A DNA stretch of 34,274 nt, taken from Chloroflexota bacterium. Its GTDB lineage: Bacteria; Chloroflexota; FW602-bin22; JACPRP01. Below the pieces are notes generated by a model, which saw nothing but the letters and a program-made list of their open reading frames with translations, did not search any database and was not told the origin of the DNA. The stretch lies in assembly GCA_016210495.1 (NCBI GenBank), contig JACQUC010000026.1, forward strand, positions 1 to 34,274, given 5' to 3'. The translations under genes were made by a program, and so were the position numbers. Position 1 is the stretch's first letter, and the number at the start of each line of letters is the position of its first letter. Below are positions 6,527 to 15,431 of this stretch, piece by piece.

Positions 6527-9500
6527 GCTGTCACCTCCGCTGCCCCGAATACCTCGCTTTCACCGATTACGACTCCTCCCTTGGCCCGCACCACAAGCTT
6601 CTTGAACGGATCCTGCACCCGAAGCAGCCGGGGGTGAGCGCTGCCGCAGTCGTACACCACATACAGCCAGTAGCGGGTGCCCAGGTTGCATGCCCTGACC
6701 CACTCATTCTCTTTCAACTCGACATCGCCGATACCTGCCCGCCCCTTGACCTCGATGGCCCTCTCGTCCTGGTCACCGTACCTCGCCAGTAGGTCAAAGC
6801 CTGGATAATCCGAGAGGCCCGCTGCACGGGCCAACTCTGGCTTAGAAACGTCGCGCACCAGTGCGCCACTGCCCTCCTCGTAGGCTCGGGCCACGCGCAC
6901 CGCGATCTGCTCGACCTCCTGATCGTGACGTTTCCTGTCCTCCGGGTCGCTAGACGGCACAACCAGCGCGTGGGCGAGGAAGGTGATCTCCCCGACGTCG
7001 GCCAGCTCGGGCTCGCGCTGGAGGGTCGCCAGTGCCTCTTCCTTGCGGGCCACGAGCGCCCGCTGCCGCTCCTTGACTCTGGTAAGCTCTCCCTTGGCCC
7101 GGGCGTCCCCTGCCCGCACCTTATCGCCAAGCCTGGTGCGCGCCGCGGCAAGCTCGGCATCCTGGTAGTCGTAGCCGCGGGCGACGAAGTCGGAACGAGC
7201 GGCCAGCTCGGCCATAAGCGTCTGGCGGTGATGCTCTGCCAACGGACGAGCTATGTCGCTCGAGATGTAGGCTCGGGCAGCATCGCGGAGCTGATTCGCC
7301 GTGGCAGCAAAGCGCGCCGCCGCAACCGGGATACCGTCGCCCCCTTTGAGAAGCAGGAGGTGCTCCACCGGGCAGGCCTCGATCCTGCCGCCCTCTTCTT
7401 GCTTCAGACCAACCAGTCGATACTCCAGCGAGTCTTCGCGACTCAGCGCTCGGAAAACGGGATCCGCCCGCCGCTCGACGCCAATCGCAGCCAGGTGAAA
7501 CACATAGGGTCTCGTGGCATACGGGTCTATGAACACACTCCCGAGGCAGGCATTCCTCTGGAAACGCTGGCATACCCACGCCCGGAATCGATCGAAGACG
7601 GGCTCGCCCGGATGGAGGAACACGACGTGCTCGCCATTGCCCGGACGGTACACCGTGAGACGCGAGCGTTGCTCCGGCGGATACGTCTCGAGCACGGGCC
7701 AGAGCGGGTCGAGCGCCCCTGTCGTCAAGGGGCGGAACGAGAACAGCCCGTCCAAGTCACCCTCGATGCCGATACCGATGAGAGGGGCTGCCCGCTCGAT
7801 GAACTGCCGGACGTAGCCGGGGAGAAGTCGACGTAGCTCCTCGCTCTCCATCTGAAGCTTGAGGTCGGGCAGCTCCACACGGACGTCGCCGCCACCGCCA
7901 TAAAGGCGCTTCTCTCTTGCCTGGAGGGCGCGGACCTGTTCCCTGGTGAGGGTTCCCTCGATTCTTCGCCCGGCCTCCTCCGCCCCTTCCTCCGTGAGCG
8001 CCTGCTGGAGATACTCGGCGATGGACACCCCTTCAAAGAGCCGGCCGATAACGTCGAAGACTTTATCCGAGCCCATCTCCTTGCGGATACTCTCCAGCTT
8101 TTGCAGCAGTGTCCTTAGTACTTTGCCTTCCCGCGTCTTTCCGGCCACGATGTTGACGATGATGACGGGATCGTGCTTCTGGCCGTAACGGTGGATTCTA
8201 CCCATGCGCTGTTCGAGTCTGGCGGGATTCCACGGGATGTCATAGTTCACCATCAGCCAACAGAATTGCAGGTTGATGCCCTCACCGGCGGCGTCGGTCG
8301 CTACCAAGTACCGCGCCCCTCCATCCGCCAGCGGCTTGCGGAAGGACTCGACCTGATCCTCACGCTCCCGGTAGTCCATTCCACCGTGGATCTGCGCGAT
8401 CTGGCCCGTGAACCCCAACCCTTCCAGCCGGCGCACCAGGAACCAGAGGGTATCGCGGTGCTCGGTGAAGACGATGAACTTCTCGTCGCGGTGCTCCGGG
8501 GATCGCAGGACCTCGCGCAGCTTCTCGAATTTCGACTCCTCGCCACGTTCGTAGACCACCCGGGCCAAGTCGAGCAGGCCCTGCACCTGAATTCGCTCGG
8601 CCTCGAGCTCGGCCAACGAGCCGGCAATGATCGCGCTGACAGCCTGATCCTCGACGGCCTCGTTCTCCTCACGCCCTTCCTCGGCCTCTTCTTCGTCCCC
8701 GGTCTTTTCCTCGAAGACGTCGTGCATTTCGTCGAGCCTTCGCTGTGCTGCCGCCAACTGCTCGAGGGTGAGCCGTCCTGACCTGACGTCGTCGATCCAC
8801 TTGTCAAGCCTCGCGAGCCGGCGCTCGAAGGAGCACAGGAGGGCATAGGTTGAGCTGGCGAGGCGGCGCTGGAAGATGCTCATCGCTAACCGTGCGGCAG
8901 AGCGGTTGAGAATGCGCGCCCGGTTATAGTGGGTGCGGATATAGCGCGTCGTCTCATCGTAGAGAGTCTGCTCGCTGATCTCACCTTGCTTTAGGTCGTA
9001 GCTGAGCGTATCTGAAAGCCGCGCCGGGTAAATGGGGGTGCCATCGAAACGGACCATCTCCTCCTTGGTACGCCGGATGAAGTGGCGTTGTCGGGCGTCC
9101 GCCGGGTAGGCGTTGAAGGCATCGATGGTCGCCAGGGCTTCGGGCTCCAGCAGCCGCCAAAGGCTGTAGTAGGGGTACTCCTTGCCCATATGCGGCGTGG
9201 CCGTAAGCAAGAGGAGATGGTTACAGCTCCACGTGAGCGCCCAACGCTCGTCTACACCGGGGACACCCGCAAGCGCCTCGGCGAGACGGTAGCGTTCTGT
9301 CCTACGCACCCGAAAATCCTGCTCTCTGTCGGCGGACAGCTTGTGGGCCTCGTCAAAGATCACCAGATCGTACGGCACCACAGCCGAATCCTGCAACCGA
9401 GAGAAGGCGCGCTCGCCGGACAGAGTATCCACGCTAATGATCGCGAGGTCGCCGTCGTGGCCAACGAAGGGATTGCCGGCGCGCACATCGCCGCCGGTGA

Positions 9501-9852
9501 TGATCGTGAAGTGCAGGTTAAAGAGGACGCGCAGCTCGCGCTCCCAGTTGCCGATAAGCCCGGCGGGCGGGACGATCAGTACCCGGCGGATCAACCGGCG
9601 GGCAAGCATCTCCCGGATGTACAAACCGGCCATGATCGTCTTGCCTGCGCCGGCGTCGTCGGCCAGCAGGAAACGGAGGCGCGGCTGGGCCAGCATTCGC
9701 TTGTAGACCGCGATGCGCTGATGGGGCAGTGGATCGATCAGCGAAATCTCCGTCGCGAACGCCGGGTTGAAGAGATGGCCATAAGCCAGTCGCTCGCCCT
9801 CGGCGACCGCGCGCACTATCTCCGGGTCGGTGGAGAAGCAGTCCGAATTCAC
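6523..9852 (-). CDS. SNF2-family helicase with DUF3883-like C-terminus
   Basis: This superfamily 2 helicase/translocase has 1109 residues. Motif I is DDAGAGKT (65-72), motif II DEAH (167-170), and the second RecA lobe shows ATDAAGEGINLQ and the arginine-finger motif QRMGRIHRYGQ. An acidic segment near 385-410 separates the lobes. The C-terminal ~100 residues (EVKGRAGIGDVELKENEW, YWLYVVYDCG) match DUF3883, a domain with restriction-nuclease-like character. The start is GTG with no good ribosome binding site. Related defence helicases often carry 70-100 more N-terminal residues before the Q-motif-like FNPAFATEISLIDPLPHQ; the open frame upstream adds only ~26 unrelated residues, so the N-terminus may be lost. 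It is the first gene of the defence operon. Confidence 0.88.
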   Translation of the reverse strand: MNSDCFSTDPEIVRAVAEGERLAYGHLFNPAFATEISLIDPLPHQRIAVYKRMLAQPRLRFLLADDAGAGKTIMAGLYIREMLARRLIRRVLIVPPAGLIGNWERELRVLFNLHFTIITGGDVRAGNPFVGHDGDLAIISVDTLSGERAFSRLQDSAVVPYDLVIFDEAHKLSADREQDFRVRRTERYRLAEALAGVPGVDERWALTWSCNHLLLLTATPHMGKEYPYYSLWRLLEPEALATIDAFNAYPADARQRHFIRRTKEEMVRFDGTPIYPARLSDTLSYDLKQGEISEQTLYDETTRYIRTHYNRARILNRSAARLAMSIFQRRLASSTYALLCSFERRLARLDKWIDDVRSGRLTLEQLAAAQRRLDEMHDVFEEKTGDEEEAEEGREENEAVEDQAVSAIIAGSLAELEAERIQVQGLLDLARVVYERGEESKFEKLREVLRSPEHRDEKFIVFTEHRDTLWFLVRRLEGLGFTGQIAQIHGGMDYREREDQVESFRKPLADGGARYLVATDAAGEGINLQFCWLMVNYDIPWNPARLEQRMGRIHRYGQKHDPVIIVNIVAGKTREGKVLRTLLQKLESIRKEMGSDKVFDVIGRLFEGVSIAEYLQQALTEEGAEEAGRRIEGTLTREQVRALQAREKRLYGGGGDVRVELPDLKLQMESEELRRLLPGYVRQFIERAAPLIGIGIEGDLDGLFSFRPLTTGALDPLWPVLETYPPEQRSRLTVYRPGNGEHVVFLHPGEPVFDRFRAWVCQRFQRNACLGSVFIDPYATRPYVFHLAAIGVERRADPVFRALSREDSLEYRLVGLKQEEGGRIEACPVEHLLLLKGGDGIPVAAARFAATANQLRDAARAYISSDIARPLAEHHRQTLMAELAARSDFVARGYDYQDAELAAARTRLGDKVRAGDARAKGELTRVKERQRALVARKEEALATLQREPELADVGEITFLAHALVVPSSDPEDRKRHDQEVEQIAVRVARAYEEGSGALVRDVSKPELARAAGLSDYPGFDLLARYGDQDERAIEVKGRAGIGDVELKENEWVRACNLGTRYWLYVVYDCGSAHPRLLRVQDPFKKLVVRAKGGVVIGESEVFGAAEVTA

Positions 9853-10104
9853 ACGTATGTTATGTCCACTTCCGGCCCAAGCATTTTCCCCGGCAGACCG
9901 GGTGCCATTCGCTTATTCGCTGTCTATTCGCTGGCGCCTCTCTCCGCCTGCTCTCTTGCCGCGGAAACGTGTTCCCCACCCCGACAGACCCTGGCCGTTG
10001 CTCTCCCGGCTGCACCTTGGTACAATACGATTTATCATAAATGGAGTGGAATGCCGCCATCCGCCACGAATTTTGAAAACTCGGGGTGACACACGTCAGA
10101 AATG

Positions 10105-10136
10105 TTGTTTTTCCCACCCCCAAATGAATTATATAT
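10105..10136 (+). promoter_or_regulatory. Possible promoter for the molybdoenzyme operon
   Basis: TTGTTT (10105-10110) is followed after 17 bases by ATTATA, or after 19 by TATATA, in the only AT-rich patch upstream of the operon. It would leave a leader of about 300 nt that contains the dispersed repeats. Confidence 0.3.
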
Positions 10137-10229
10137 AGTAGACAGACCTCTTTTGGCGCTGGCAGCGCCCGGGCCAACCAATCAGGAGGCAACCTAACAC
10201 GAAAGCTGGCATAACAATGCTGCACGTTT

Positions 10230-10350
10230 TTGCCAAACGAACCCAACTTTCCCCGGCGTCGGCCCGGCAGATTCCGCCCGGCTTTTTGCCGAACGAACCC
10301 AGTCTCCACTTCAAACCTCTATCCTCAACCCTCTACCAAACAAACCCAAC
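10230..10350 (+). repeat. Three copies of a dispersed AACGAACCCA-type repeat
   Basis: TTTTTGCCAAACGAACCCAA (from about 10228), TTTTTGCCGAACGAACCCAG (from about 10284) and ACCAAACAAACCCAACTCCC (from about 10335) are variants of one unit. GC-rich arms such as CGGCGTCGGC and GCGTCGGCGC accompany two of them. Similar low-complexity units occur between genes in other environmental bacterial genomes. They lie in the presumed leader of the downstream operon. Confidence 0.5.
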
Positions 10351-10437
10351 TCCCGCGTCGGCGCAAGCCGGGTGGAGGGAGCGCAGCCATCACCCCGGCG
10401 CGATGCTCCTGAGGTGTGCCCGAATGACGAGGAGGCG

Positions 10438-12597
10438 ATGATGCAGGAGTTTCGATATTCCAATGTCGAGCGCGAGATGCAGGTCTACGGCTACGATTCG
10501 GCGGTGAAGAGCCACTGTCGAATGTGCCACGGCGGCTGCGGTGTGATCGTCTACGTCAAGGACGGCAGGGTGGCGAAAATCGCCGGCGATCCCGATTGCC
10601 CTATTAACCACGGGACGCTGTGCACAAAAGGGCTTGCTTCGACACAACTGGCGTATCATCCCGACCGGCTGACCTACCCCGTCAAGAGGGTTGGCCCAAA
10701 GGCGAGCGGGAAATGGGAACGCATCTCTTGGGACGAAGCGCTGGACACGATTGCCGAGCGCATCCTGGCCTACAAGGACAGGTACGGGGCTGAATCGGTG
10801 GTGTTCGGCTACGGCACGGGCCGCGAGAACGAAGCGGTCATCTATCGCATCGCCAATCTTCTCGGCTCGCCCAACGTGCTAACCGCCGGGCATTTCTGCT
10901 ATGGCCCCCGCATCTCGACCAGCATCATCACCTGCGGCACGAATCCCATCGTGGACTACGAGAATTTCCCCAAGTGCATTATGATGTGGGGCAACAACGT
11001 GACTATCAGCAATGCGGACGAGTACAAGGGAGAAGCCTTTTCCGTGGCGCTGGATCGCGGCGCCAGGCTCATCGTAGTGGATCCCACGCTCACCCGCCCC
11101 GCCGCACGGGCACATGTCTGGCTCCAACTGAGACCCGGCACAGACGCTGCTCTCGCGCTCGGGATGCTCAAGGTCATCGTCGACGAAGAGCTCTACGACA
11201 AGGAGTTCGTCGAAAGGCACACTTACGGTTGGCCACAGTTGTGCGAAAGAGTAGACGAGTATCCGCTGGATCGGGTTGAAGCGATTACGTGGGTGCCCAA
11301 GGAAAGAATCAAGGAGGCGGCACGGCTCTTCGCCACGACAAAACCGGCGGCGATCCAATGGGGCGTGGCCATCGAGCAGCAGATCAACTGCGCCGACAAC
11401 GATCGGTTACTCATGTTTCTGATGGGATTGACAGGCAACATCGATGCACCAGGCGGGCAGGTTCTCAACCAATCGCCAGATATCATAAACGTCGGCCGGT
11501 TCGGTGCCCATAGCTTGCTTCCCGAGGAGCAGAAAGCCAAACGGCTGGGAGGGGAGCGCTTCCGCCTGGCCTCGCGGTTTGCCATCATTCAACCGAAATG
11601 TGTCTGGGATGCCATCATCGAGGAAAAGCCCTACCCGGTCAAAATGCTCTTTTTTATCAGCTCGAACCCTGTTATCACGCGCGCCAACGCGAAAGAGGTC
11701 TACCGTGCCCTACGGCAAGTCGAATTTATGGCTGTGGCTGACTTCTTCATTACCCCGACCGCCGAACTGGCGGACATAGTCTTGCCCGCGGCCACGTGGC
11801 TGGAGATGGATTACATCGGCGACTTCTGGAAGCGTCACGGCTACATCCTGCCTCGGCGGAAGGTTATCCAGGTGGGCGAATGCCGGTCGGATCACGAGAT
11901 GCTGAACGACCTCGCTCACCGCATCGGCCAGGGCCAGTACTGGTGGAACAGCTTCGAGGAAGCACTGGATTACATCCTCAGCCCTGCAGGCATCACCTGG
12001 AAGGATTTCGAGCAGAAGAATTACATCAGGGGAGACGTCAAATACTACAAGTATAAGGAGAGAGGATTCTCGACTCCCACGAGGAAATTCGAGCTTTACT
12101 CGACGACCCTCGAAAAGCTGGGATACGATCCGCTGCCGCAGCACAGGGAACCGCCGGAAAGCCCGGTAAGCACGCCGGAGCTGCTCGAGAAATACCCTTA
12201 CATCCTGATTACGGGCAAGCGGCTGCCCGGGTTCTTCCACTCGGAGAACCGGCAGGTCCCGTGGCTCAGGGAGCTGCACCGGGACCCGGTCGTCGAGATA
12301 CATCCCGAGACGGCGGCCAAGGAAGGCATCGAAGAGGGCGACTGGGTCATCATCGAATCCCGTCGGGGAAAGGTGAAGCAGCGCGCAAGTCTTGTGCCTG
12401 GTCGCGATCCACGGGTTGTGGCGGCGCAGCACGCCTGGTGGTTCCCGGAGAAGAAAGACTCAGGCCATGGCTGGGATGCGTCCAACATCAACGTTCTGAC
12501 GGACAACGCCCTGGAGGGGCTCGACCCAGCGATGGGCGCATCCAACGTTAGAACACTGCTGTGCAAGATATACCCCGAGAATCAAGTTGAGGGCTAG
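10438..12597 (+). CDS. Molybdopterin oxidoreductase, DMSO reductase superfamily
   Basis: The catalytic subunit has 719 residues. An N-terminal [4Fe-4S] site is formed by C27, C30, C34 and C62, followed by molybdopterin-binding domains and a C-terminal dinucleotide-binding domain (TGKRLPGFFHSENR and after). C154 in GHFCYG is at the position expected for the metal-ligating residue. The sequence resembles acetylene hydratase and polysulfide/thiosulfate reductase relatives (KWERISWDEALD, GTDAALALGM, LYDKEFVE, EKPYPVK), but it lacks the Asp after the second FeS cysteine and the Ile after the ligand Cys that matter in acetylene hydratase. There is no twin-arginine signal, so a cytoplasmic enzyme is likely. 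The ATG at 10438 follows GAGGAG; an upstream in-frame extension looks non-coding. The ferredoxin subunit follows after one base. The substrate is unknown. Confidence 0.88.
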   Translation: MMQEFRYSNVEREMQVYGYDSAVKSHCRMCHGGCGVIVYVKDGRVAKIAGDPDCPINHGTLCTKGLASTQLAYHPDRLTYPVKRVGPKASGKWERISWDEALDTIAERILAYKDRYGAESVVFGYGTGRENEAVIYRIANLLGSPNVLTAGHFCYGPRISTSIITCGTNPIVDYENFPKCIMMWGNNVTISNADEYKGEAFSVALDRGARLIVVDPTLTRPAARAHVWLQLRPGTDAALALGMLKVIVDEELYDKEFVERHTYGWPQLCERVDEYPLDRVEAITWVPKERIKEAARLFATTKPAAIQWGVAIEQQINCADNDRLLMFLMGLTGNIDAPGGQVLNQSPDIINVGRFGAHSLLPEEQKAKRLGGERFRLASRFAIIQPKCVWDAIIEEKPYPVKMLFFISSNPVITRANAKEVYRALRQVEFMAVADFFITPTAELADIVLPAATWLEMDYIGDFWKRHGYILPRRKVIQVGECRSDHEMLNDLAHRIGQGQYWWNSFEEALDYILSPAGITWKDFEQKNYIRGDVKYYKYKERGFSTPTRKFELYSTTLEKLGYDPLPQHREPPESPVSTPELLEKYPYILITGKRLPGFFHSENRQVPWLRELHRDPVVEIHPETAAKEGIEEGDWVIIESRRGKVKQRASLVPGRDPRVVAAQHAWWFPEKKDSGHGWDASNINVLTDNALEGLDPAMGASNVRTLLCKIYPENQVEG

Positions 12598-12598
12598 A

Positions 12599-13105
12599 AT
12601 GGACAAGTATGCGCTGGTTTTTGACGAGTATGCCTGCTGGGGCTGCCTGACGTGCGAAGTGGCCTGCAAACAGGAATACAATCCAATCGACGTAGCCGAC
12701 GGCGTGAAGTATCTTTCCGTGTGGCCGGATGGTCCGAAACTTGTGAACGGGAAACTCGATTTCATCTGGCGTGTGGCCGTCTGCAAGCACTGTGAGGATC
12801 CGGCGTGCCTCCCAGTCTGCCCCACCGGGGCACTTACGAAACGTCCGGATGGAATTGTGATCCTGAATGAGGAAGATTGCACCGGCTGTCAGGCGTGCAT
12901 ACCGGCATGTCCCTACAACGCCATCGACTTCGACGAAAAGGGGGCCAAGGCGATCAAGTGCAACCTTTGCTACCATCGGGTAGATCAAGGGCTGTACCCC
13001 GCCTGCGCCGACAACGTATGCCTGGCCCACTGCATCTACTTTGGGGACCCGGCAGAGATAGAGAAGGTGATAGCAGAGAAGAGGAGGGCAGCAAATCTGG
13101 CTTGA
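12599..13105 (+). CDS. Four-cluster ferredoxin subunit of the molybdoenzyme
   Basis: This 168-residue DmsB/PhsB-like electron-transfer protein carries four cysteine groups for [4Fe-4S] clusters: CWGCLTCEVAC near residue 13, CKHCEDPACLPVC near 62, CTGCQACIPAC near 97, and CNLC with CADNVCLAHC near 120-145. It would pass electrons between the molybdenum subunit encoded one base upstream and a cytoplasmic carrier. No NrfD/DmsC-type membrane anchor follows, which argues against a quinone-linked membrane complex in this operon. ATG 12599 is preferred over an upstream TTG that overlaps the previous gene. Confidence 0.88.
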   Translation: MDKYALVFDEYACWGCLTCEVACKQEYNPIDVADGVKYLSVWPDGPKLVNGKLDFIWRVAVCKHCEDPACLPVCPTGALTKRPDGIVILNEEDCTGCQACIPACPYNAIDFDEKGAKAIKCNLCYHRVDQGLYPACADNVCLAHCIYFGDPAEIEKVIAEKRRAANLA

Positions 13106-13167
13106 GGTGGCGGCCGGTGGCCATGAACCTAGGATACTGTTGTGCACGGATTTCAGTTGGCGAGCCA

Positions 13168-13196
13168 TTGAAAAACGCTATTCTCGATGCTATAAT
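13168..13196 (+). promoter_or_regulatory. Strong sigma-70-type promoter for the two-component operon
   Basis: TTGAAA (13168-13173), a 17-base spacer and TATAAT (13191-13196), preceded by TG-C (an extended -10), lie about 130 bases upstream of the histidine kinase start. The signalling genes can thus be transcribed apart from the molybdoenzyme genes. Confidence 0.7.
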
Positions 13197-13327
13197 CATC
13201 AGAGGGGTGAGGTGCTCGGTAGTGGGCTGATTGAGCGGATGAAAGGCCTACTCGGTCGGTGAGCCGCTGGTTGGGGTGGATTCGAAGTGCTTGAGACGTG
13301 TTGCGTGCAGACCGAGGTGAGGCCTCT

Positions 13328-14962
13328 ATGGAAGATCATGTCGAGAAGATCGAACCCCATTCGCGGCTAAGACAAGTCCTGGATGAGACGTTTCTTCGTG
13401 ACCTGAACGCCATTGTCGCCAGCACCACGCGCGTAGCGCTCCACGTGACAGATCCCCAAGGTGCGCTACTCTGTGATCCAGCTCCCAGGCTCGCTTGGTG
13501 TCGCCTGATGTCGAATGTTGGGCCGTATAGGGGCACCGCCCTGATGCGAGCCAGATTCCACTGTCCGAAACAGGCGGGCGAGGTCGCCGAATACTGCTGC
13601 GATGGCGTGCGCTACGTCGTGTCTCCCATCCTCCTGGAAGCCGAGGTGGTGGGGCAGGCCGTTCTGGGCCCCATGCTTGTCGAGCCGTACCCAGCTAGCT
13701 GGCCGGCGGAAATGGCGCGCAAGCTCGGGCTCCCCGAAGAGGAACTGATTACGGCCTGCCAGGGTCTACCGCTGATGACAAACGGGGAACTGGCTGCCGC
13801 GGGCAAGATGGTCACATCTCTGGCATCGGCAGTTAGCAGGCACATCGCCCTGGTTGGGGAGAAGGAACGCCTGTACAGAGAGGCGCAGTTGGCGCACGAT
13901 AGGCTGGAAACCATATTCAGGGGGATGGCCGATGGTGTCATAATCGTCGATAAGAACGGCGAAGTAGCGATGGTCAACCGAGCGGGCGTGGAGATTATCG
14001 GCTTCCAGCCGGTTCTGGGTCGAATAGCCGGCGAGCGGGACCCACATTTTGAACTGCTGCACTCCGACGGCAGCCCCTTCGAGCCCGGCGAGACGCCCCT
14101 TCACCTTGCTCTCCGCACGGGCGAACCAGTATTCAACGCCGAACTCCTTGTCCGGCGCGCGGACGGCGAGGAGCGCATCTGCCAGGTGAGCGCAGCGCCC
14201 GTTGCCGACGTGGCAGGTGTCGTCACGGGCGCCGTGGCCGTGTTTCGCGACATAAGCGCTTTCAAGACGGTCGAGAGGCTCAAGGAGGAGTTTATCTCCA
14301 TAGCCGCACACGAGTTCAGGGCACCACTCACGGCCATCTCCGGATACACACAGATGCTGGCGCGCCAGCTCTCGACCAGGGAAGGGATGGAGCGGGAGCG
14401 CAAAGAGCTCGATCTAGTGCGAGTACATACGCGGCGACTCGCAAGCCTGATCCACAACCTGGTGGACATCACGCGCATGAAATCGGGACAACTGTCGCTC
14501 AACAGAAGGCGTGTGGACCTGCCTTCGCTTATGAGAACCTCCGTCGACAATATGAGAGCGCTGTCGAGCAAACATACGCTTGAGCTTGAGTTAGACGACG
14601 AGGGGACGTTGGTCCTGGCTGATCCGGAGCGCATCGACCAGGTGCTGACAAATCTCATCGGCAACGCCGTCAAGTACTCGCCGGATGGCGGACGAGTTCT
14701 CATTAGCCTTAATAGGGCCACCGGCGAGGCCGTTATCTCCGTGCGAGATCGGGGTATCGGCATGAGCGTGAAGCAATTGCATCACGTCTTCGAGCCTTTT
14801 TACTGTGCCGACAACGCCGATAACCGACAGTTCGAGGGGATTGGCCTGGGTCTTCACATCTCGAAAATGCTGATAGAGGCGCACGGCGGTAGGATTTGGG
14901 CTGCCAGCCGCAGGGGACGGGGGAGCACTTTCACGTTTGCCCTGCCTATCGCGGAGGGTTGA
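13328..14962 (+). CDS. PocR-PAS sensor histidine kinase
   Basis: This soluble histidine kinase of 544 residues has no membrane segment. The first ~170 residues match the PocR ligand-binding domain (CRLM, FHCPKQAGE, YCCDGVRYVVSPI), a cytoplasmic sensor thought to bind small hydrocarbon-derived ligands. A PAS domain follows (about 190-310; DGVIIVDKNGEVAMVNRAG), then a HisKA helix with H328 (IAAHEFRAPLTAISGY) and an ATPase domain with the N box (NLIGNAVKYS), DRGIGM, and GLGLHISKML. ATG 13328 is preferred over a GTG ten codons upstream because GAGGTGAGG precedes it and the extension resembles leader sequence. Seven bases separate it from the response regulator. Placed after the molybdoenzyme genes, it may sense their substrate; this is inference. 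Confidence 0.88.
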   Translation: MEDHVEKIEPHSRLRQVLDETFLRDLNAIVASTTRVALHVTDPQGALLCDPAPRLAWCRLMSNVGPYRGTALMRARFHCPKQAGEVAEYCCDGVRYVVSPILLEAEVVGQAVLGPMLVEPYPASWPAEMARKLGLPEEELITACQGLPLMTNGELAAAGKMVTSLASAVSRHIALVGEKERLYREAQLAHDRLETIFRGMADGVIIVDKNGEVAMVNRAGVEIIGFQPVLGRIAGERDPHFELLHSDGSPFEPGETPLHLALRTGEPVFNAELLVRRADGEERICQVSAAPVADVAGVVTGAVAVFRDISAFKTVERLKEEFISIAAHEFRAPLTAISGYTQMLARQLSTREGMERERKELDLVRVHTRRLASLIHNLVDITRMKSGQLSLNRRRVDLPSLMRTSVDNMRALSSKHTLELELDDEGTLVLADPERIDQVLTNLIGNAVKYSPDGGRVLISLNRATGEAVISVRDRGIGMSVKQLHHVFEPFYCADNADNRQFEGIGLGLHISKMLIEAHGGRIWAASRRGRGSTFTFALPIAEG

Positions 14963-14969
14963 TTTGGCT

Positions 14970-15320
14970 ATGATTCTGATCGTCGACGACGATCCCGCTC
15001 TGACGCGTCTGTTGGCGCTTTGGCTGGAGAACGAAGGGTACGAAACCGCGACGGCCAACAGTGGACCCGATGCGCTAGAGATCGCGCGGCGGGATCGTCC
15101 TGATGCGATCCTGCTCGACTTGATGATGCCCATGGTGAGTGGGCTGGCCGTCTGCCGCGAGCTGAAAGGCGATGAACGGACGTGCGCCATTCCTGTGGTA
15201 ATCATCTCGGGAGATGGCCACGCAGACAAGAAGACTGAACTGGTGGGCGCAAACGCTTGCATTGTCAAACCATTTGACCTGGATGAGGTGGTGGCGACGG
15301 TAAGAAAGTTTTGCCCTTGA
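14970..15320 (+). CDS. Single-domain response regulator (CheY-like)
   Basis: The 116-residue receiver domain has no output domain. The acidic pocket is D6-D8 (ILIVDDDP), the phosphoacceptor is D50 (LLDLMMP), the switch residue S80 (IISGD) and the conserved lysine K100 (VKPFD). The start ATG lies seven bases after the kinase stop, so the two form an operon and the PocR kinase is the likely partner. With no DNA-binding domain it must act through protein contacts or a phosphorelay. Confidence 0.88.
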   Translation: MILIVDDDPALTRLLALWLENEGYETATANSGPDALEIARRDRPDAILLDLMMPMVSGLAVCRELKGDERTCAIPVVIISGDGHADKKTELVGANACIVKPFDLDEVVATVRKFCP

Positions 15321-15323
15321 GGA

Positions 15324-15348
15324 TAGGGGCGCGACTAATCGCGCCCTA
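15324..15348. repeat. Palindromic hairpin after the two-component operon
   Basis: TAGGGGCGCGA (15324-15334) and TCGCGCCCTA (15339-15348) form a 10-bp stem with a one-base bulge and a CTAA loop, four bases after the response regulator stop. It can act as a transcript end, though only a short T-poor tail follows. The TAGGGGCG core resembles the repeats near 24337 and 24491. Confidence 0.55.
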
Positions 15349-15431
15349 CTAAAATGTCTTGCTTGCCAGGAGGAACGCAAAGCGATTGCGAGAAAGGCGG
15401 CTAGCCCCCGGGTGGCAAAGGACCGAATAGG

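Larger units (their letters stand above)
9853..10437. other. Repeat-bearing intergenic region between divergent operons
   Basis: No protein-coding gene is supported here. The region separates the minus-strand defence operon from the plus-strand molybdoenzyme operon and should hold promoters for both. It contains three copies of a short dispersed repeat (10230-10350) and an AT-rich stretch near 10120-10140. Confidence 0.6.

Noticed and set aside
6925..7836. Long plus-strand open frame of 303 codons
   Set aside because: It lies wholly inside the helicase gene on the other strand, its sequence is arginine/glycine-rich with no motif, and it is explained by high GC codon bias.
10230..10350. CRISPR array
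   Set aside because: Only three diverged copies with unequal spacing and unlike repeat units, and no cas genes nearby.
11710..12432. Minus-strand open frame opposite the molybdoenzyme
   Set aside because: No recognisable motif, and the plus-strand gene is clear.
10438..12597. Annotation as acetylene hydratase
   Set aside because: Overall similarity is visible, but the catalytic Asp after the second FeS cysteine and the Ile after the metal-ligand Cys are replaced by His and Tyr, and a ferredoxin subunit follows.
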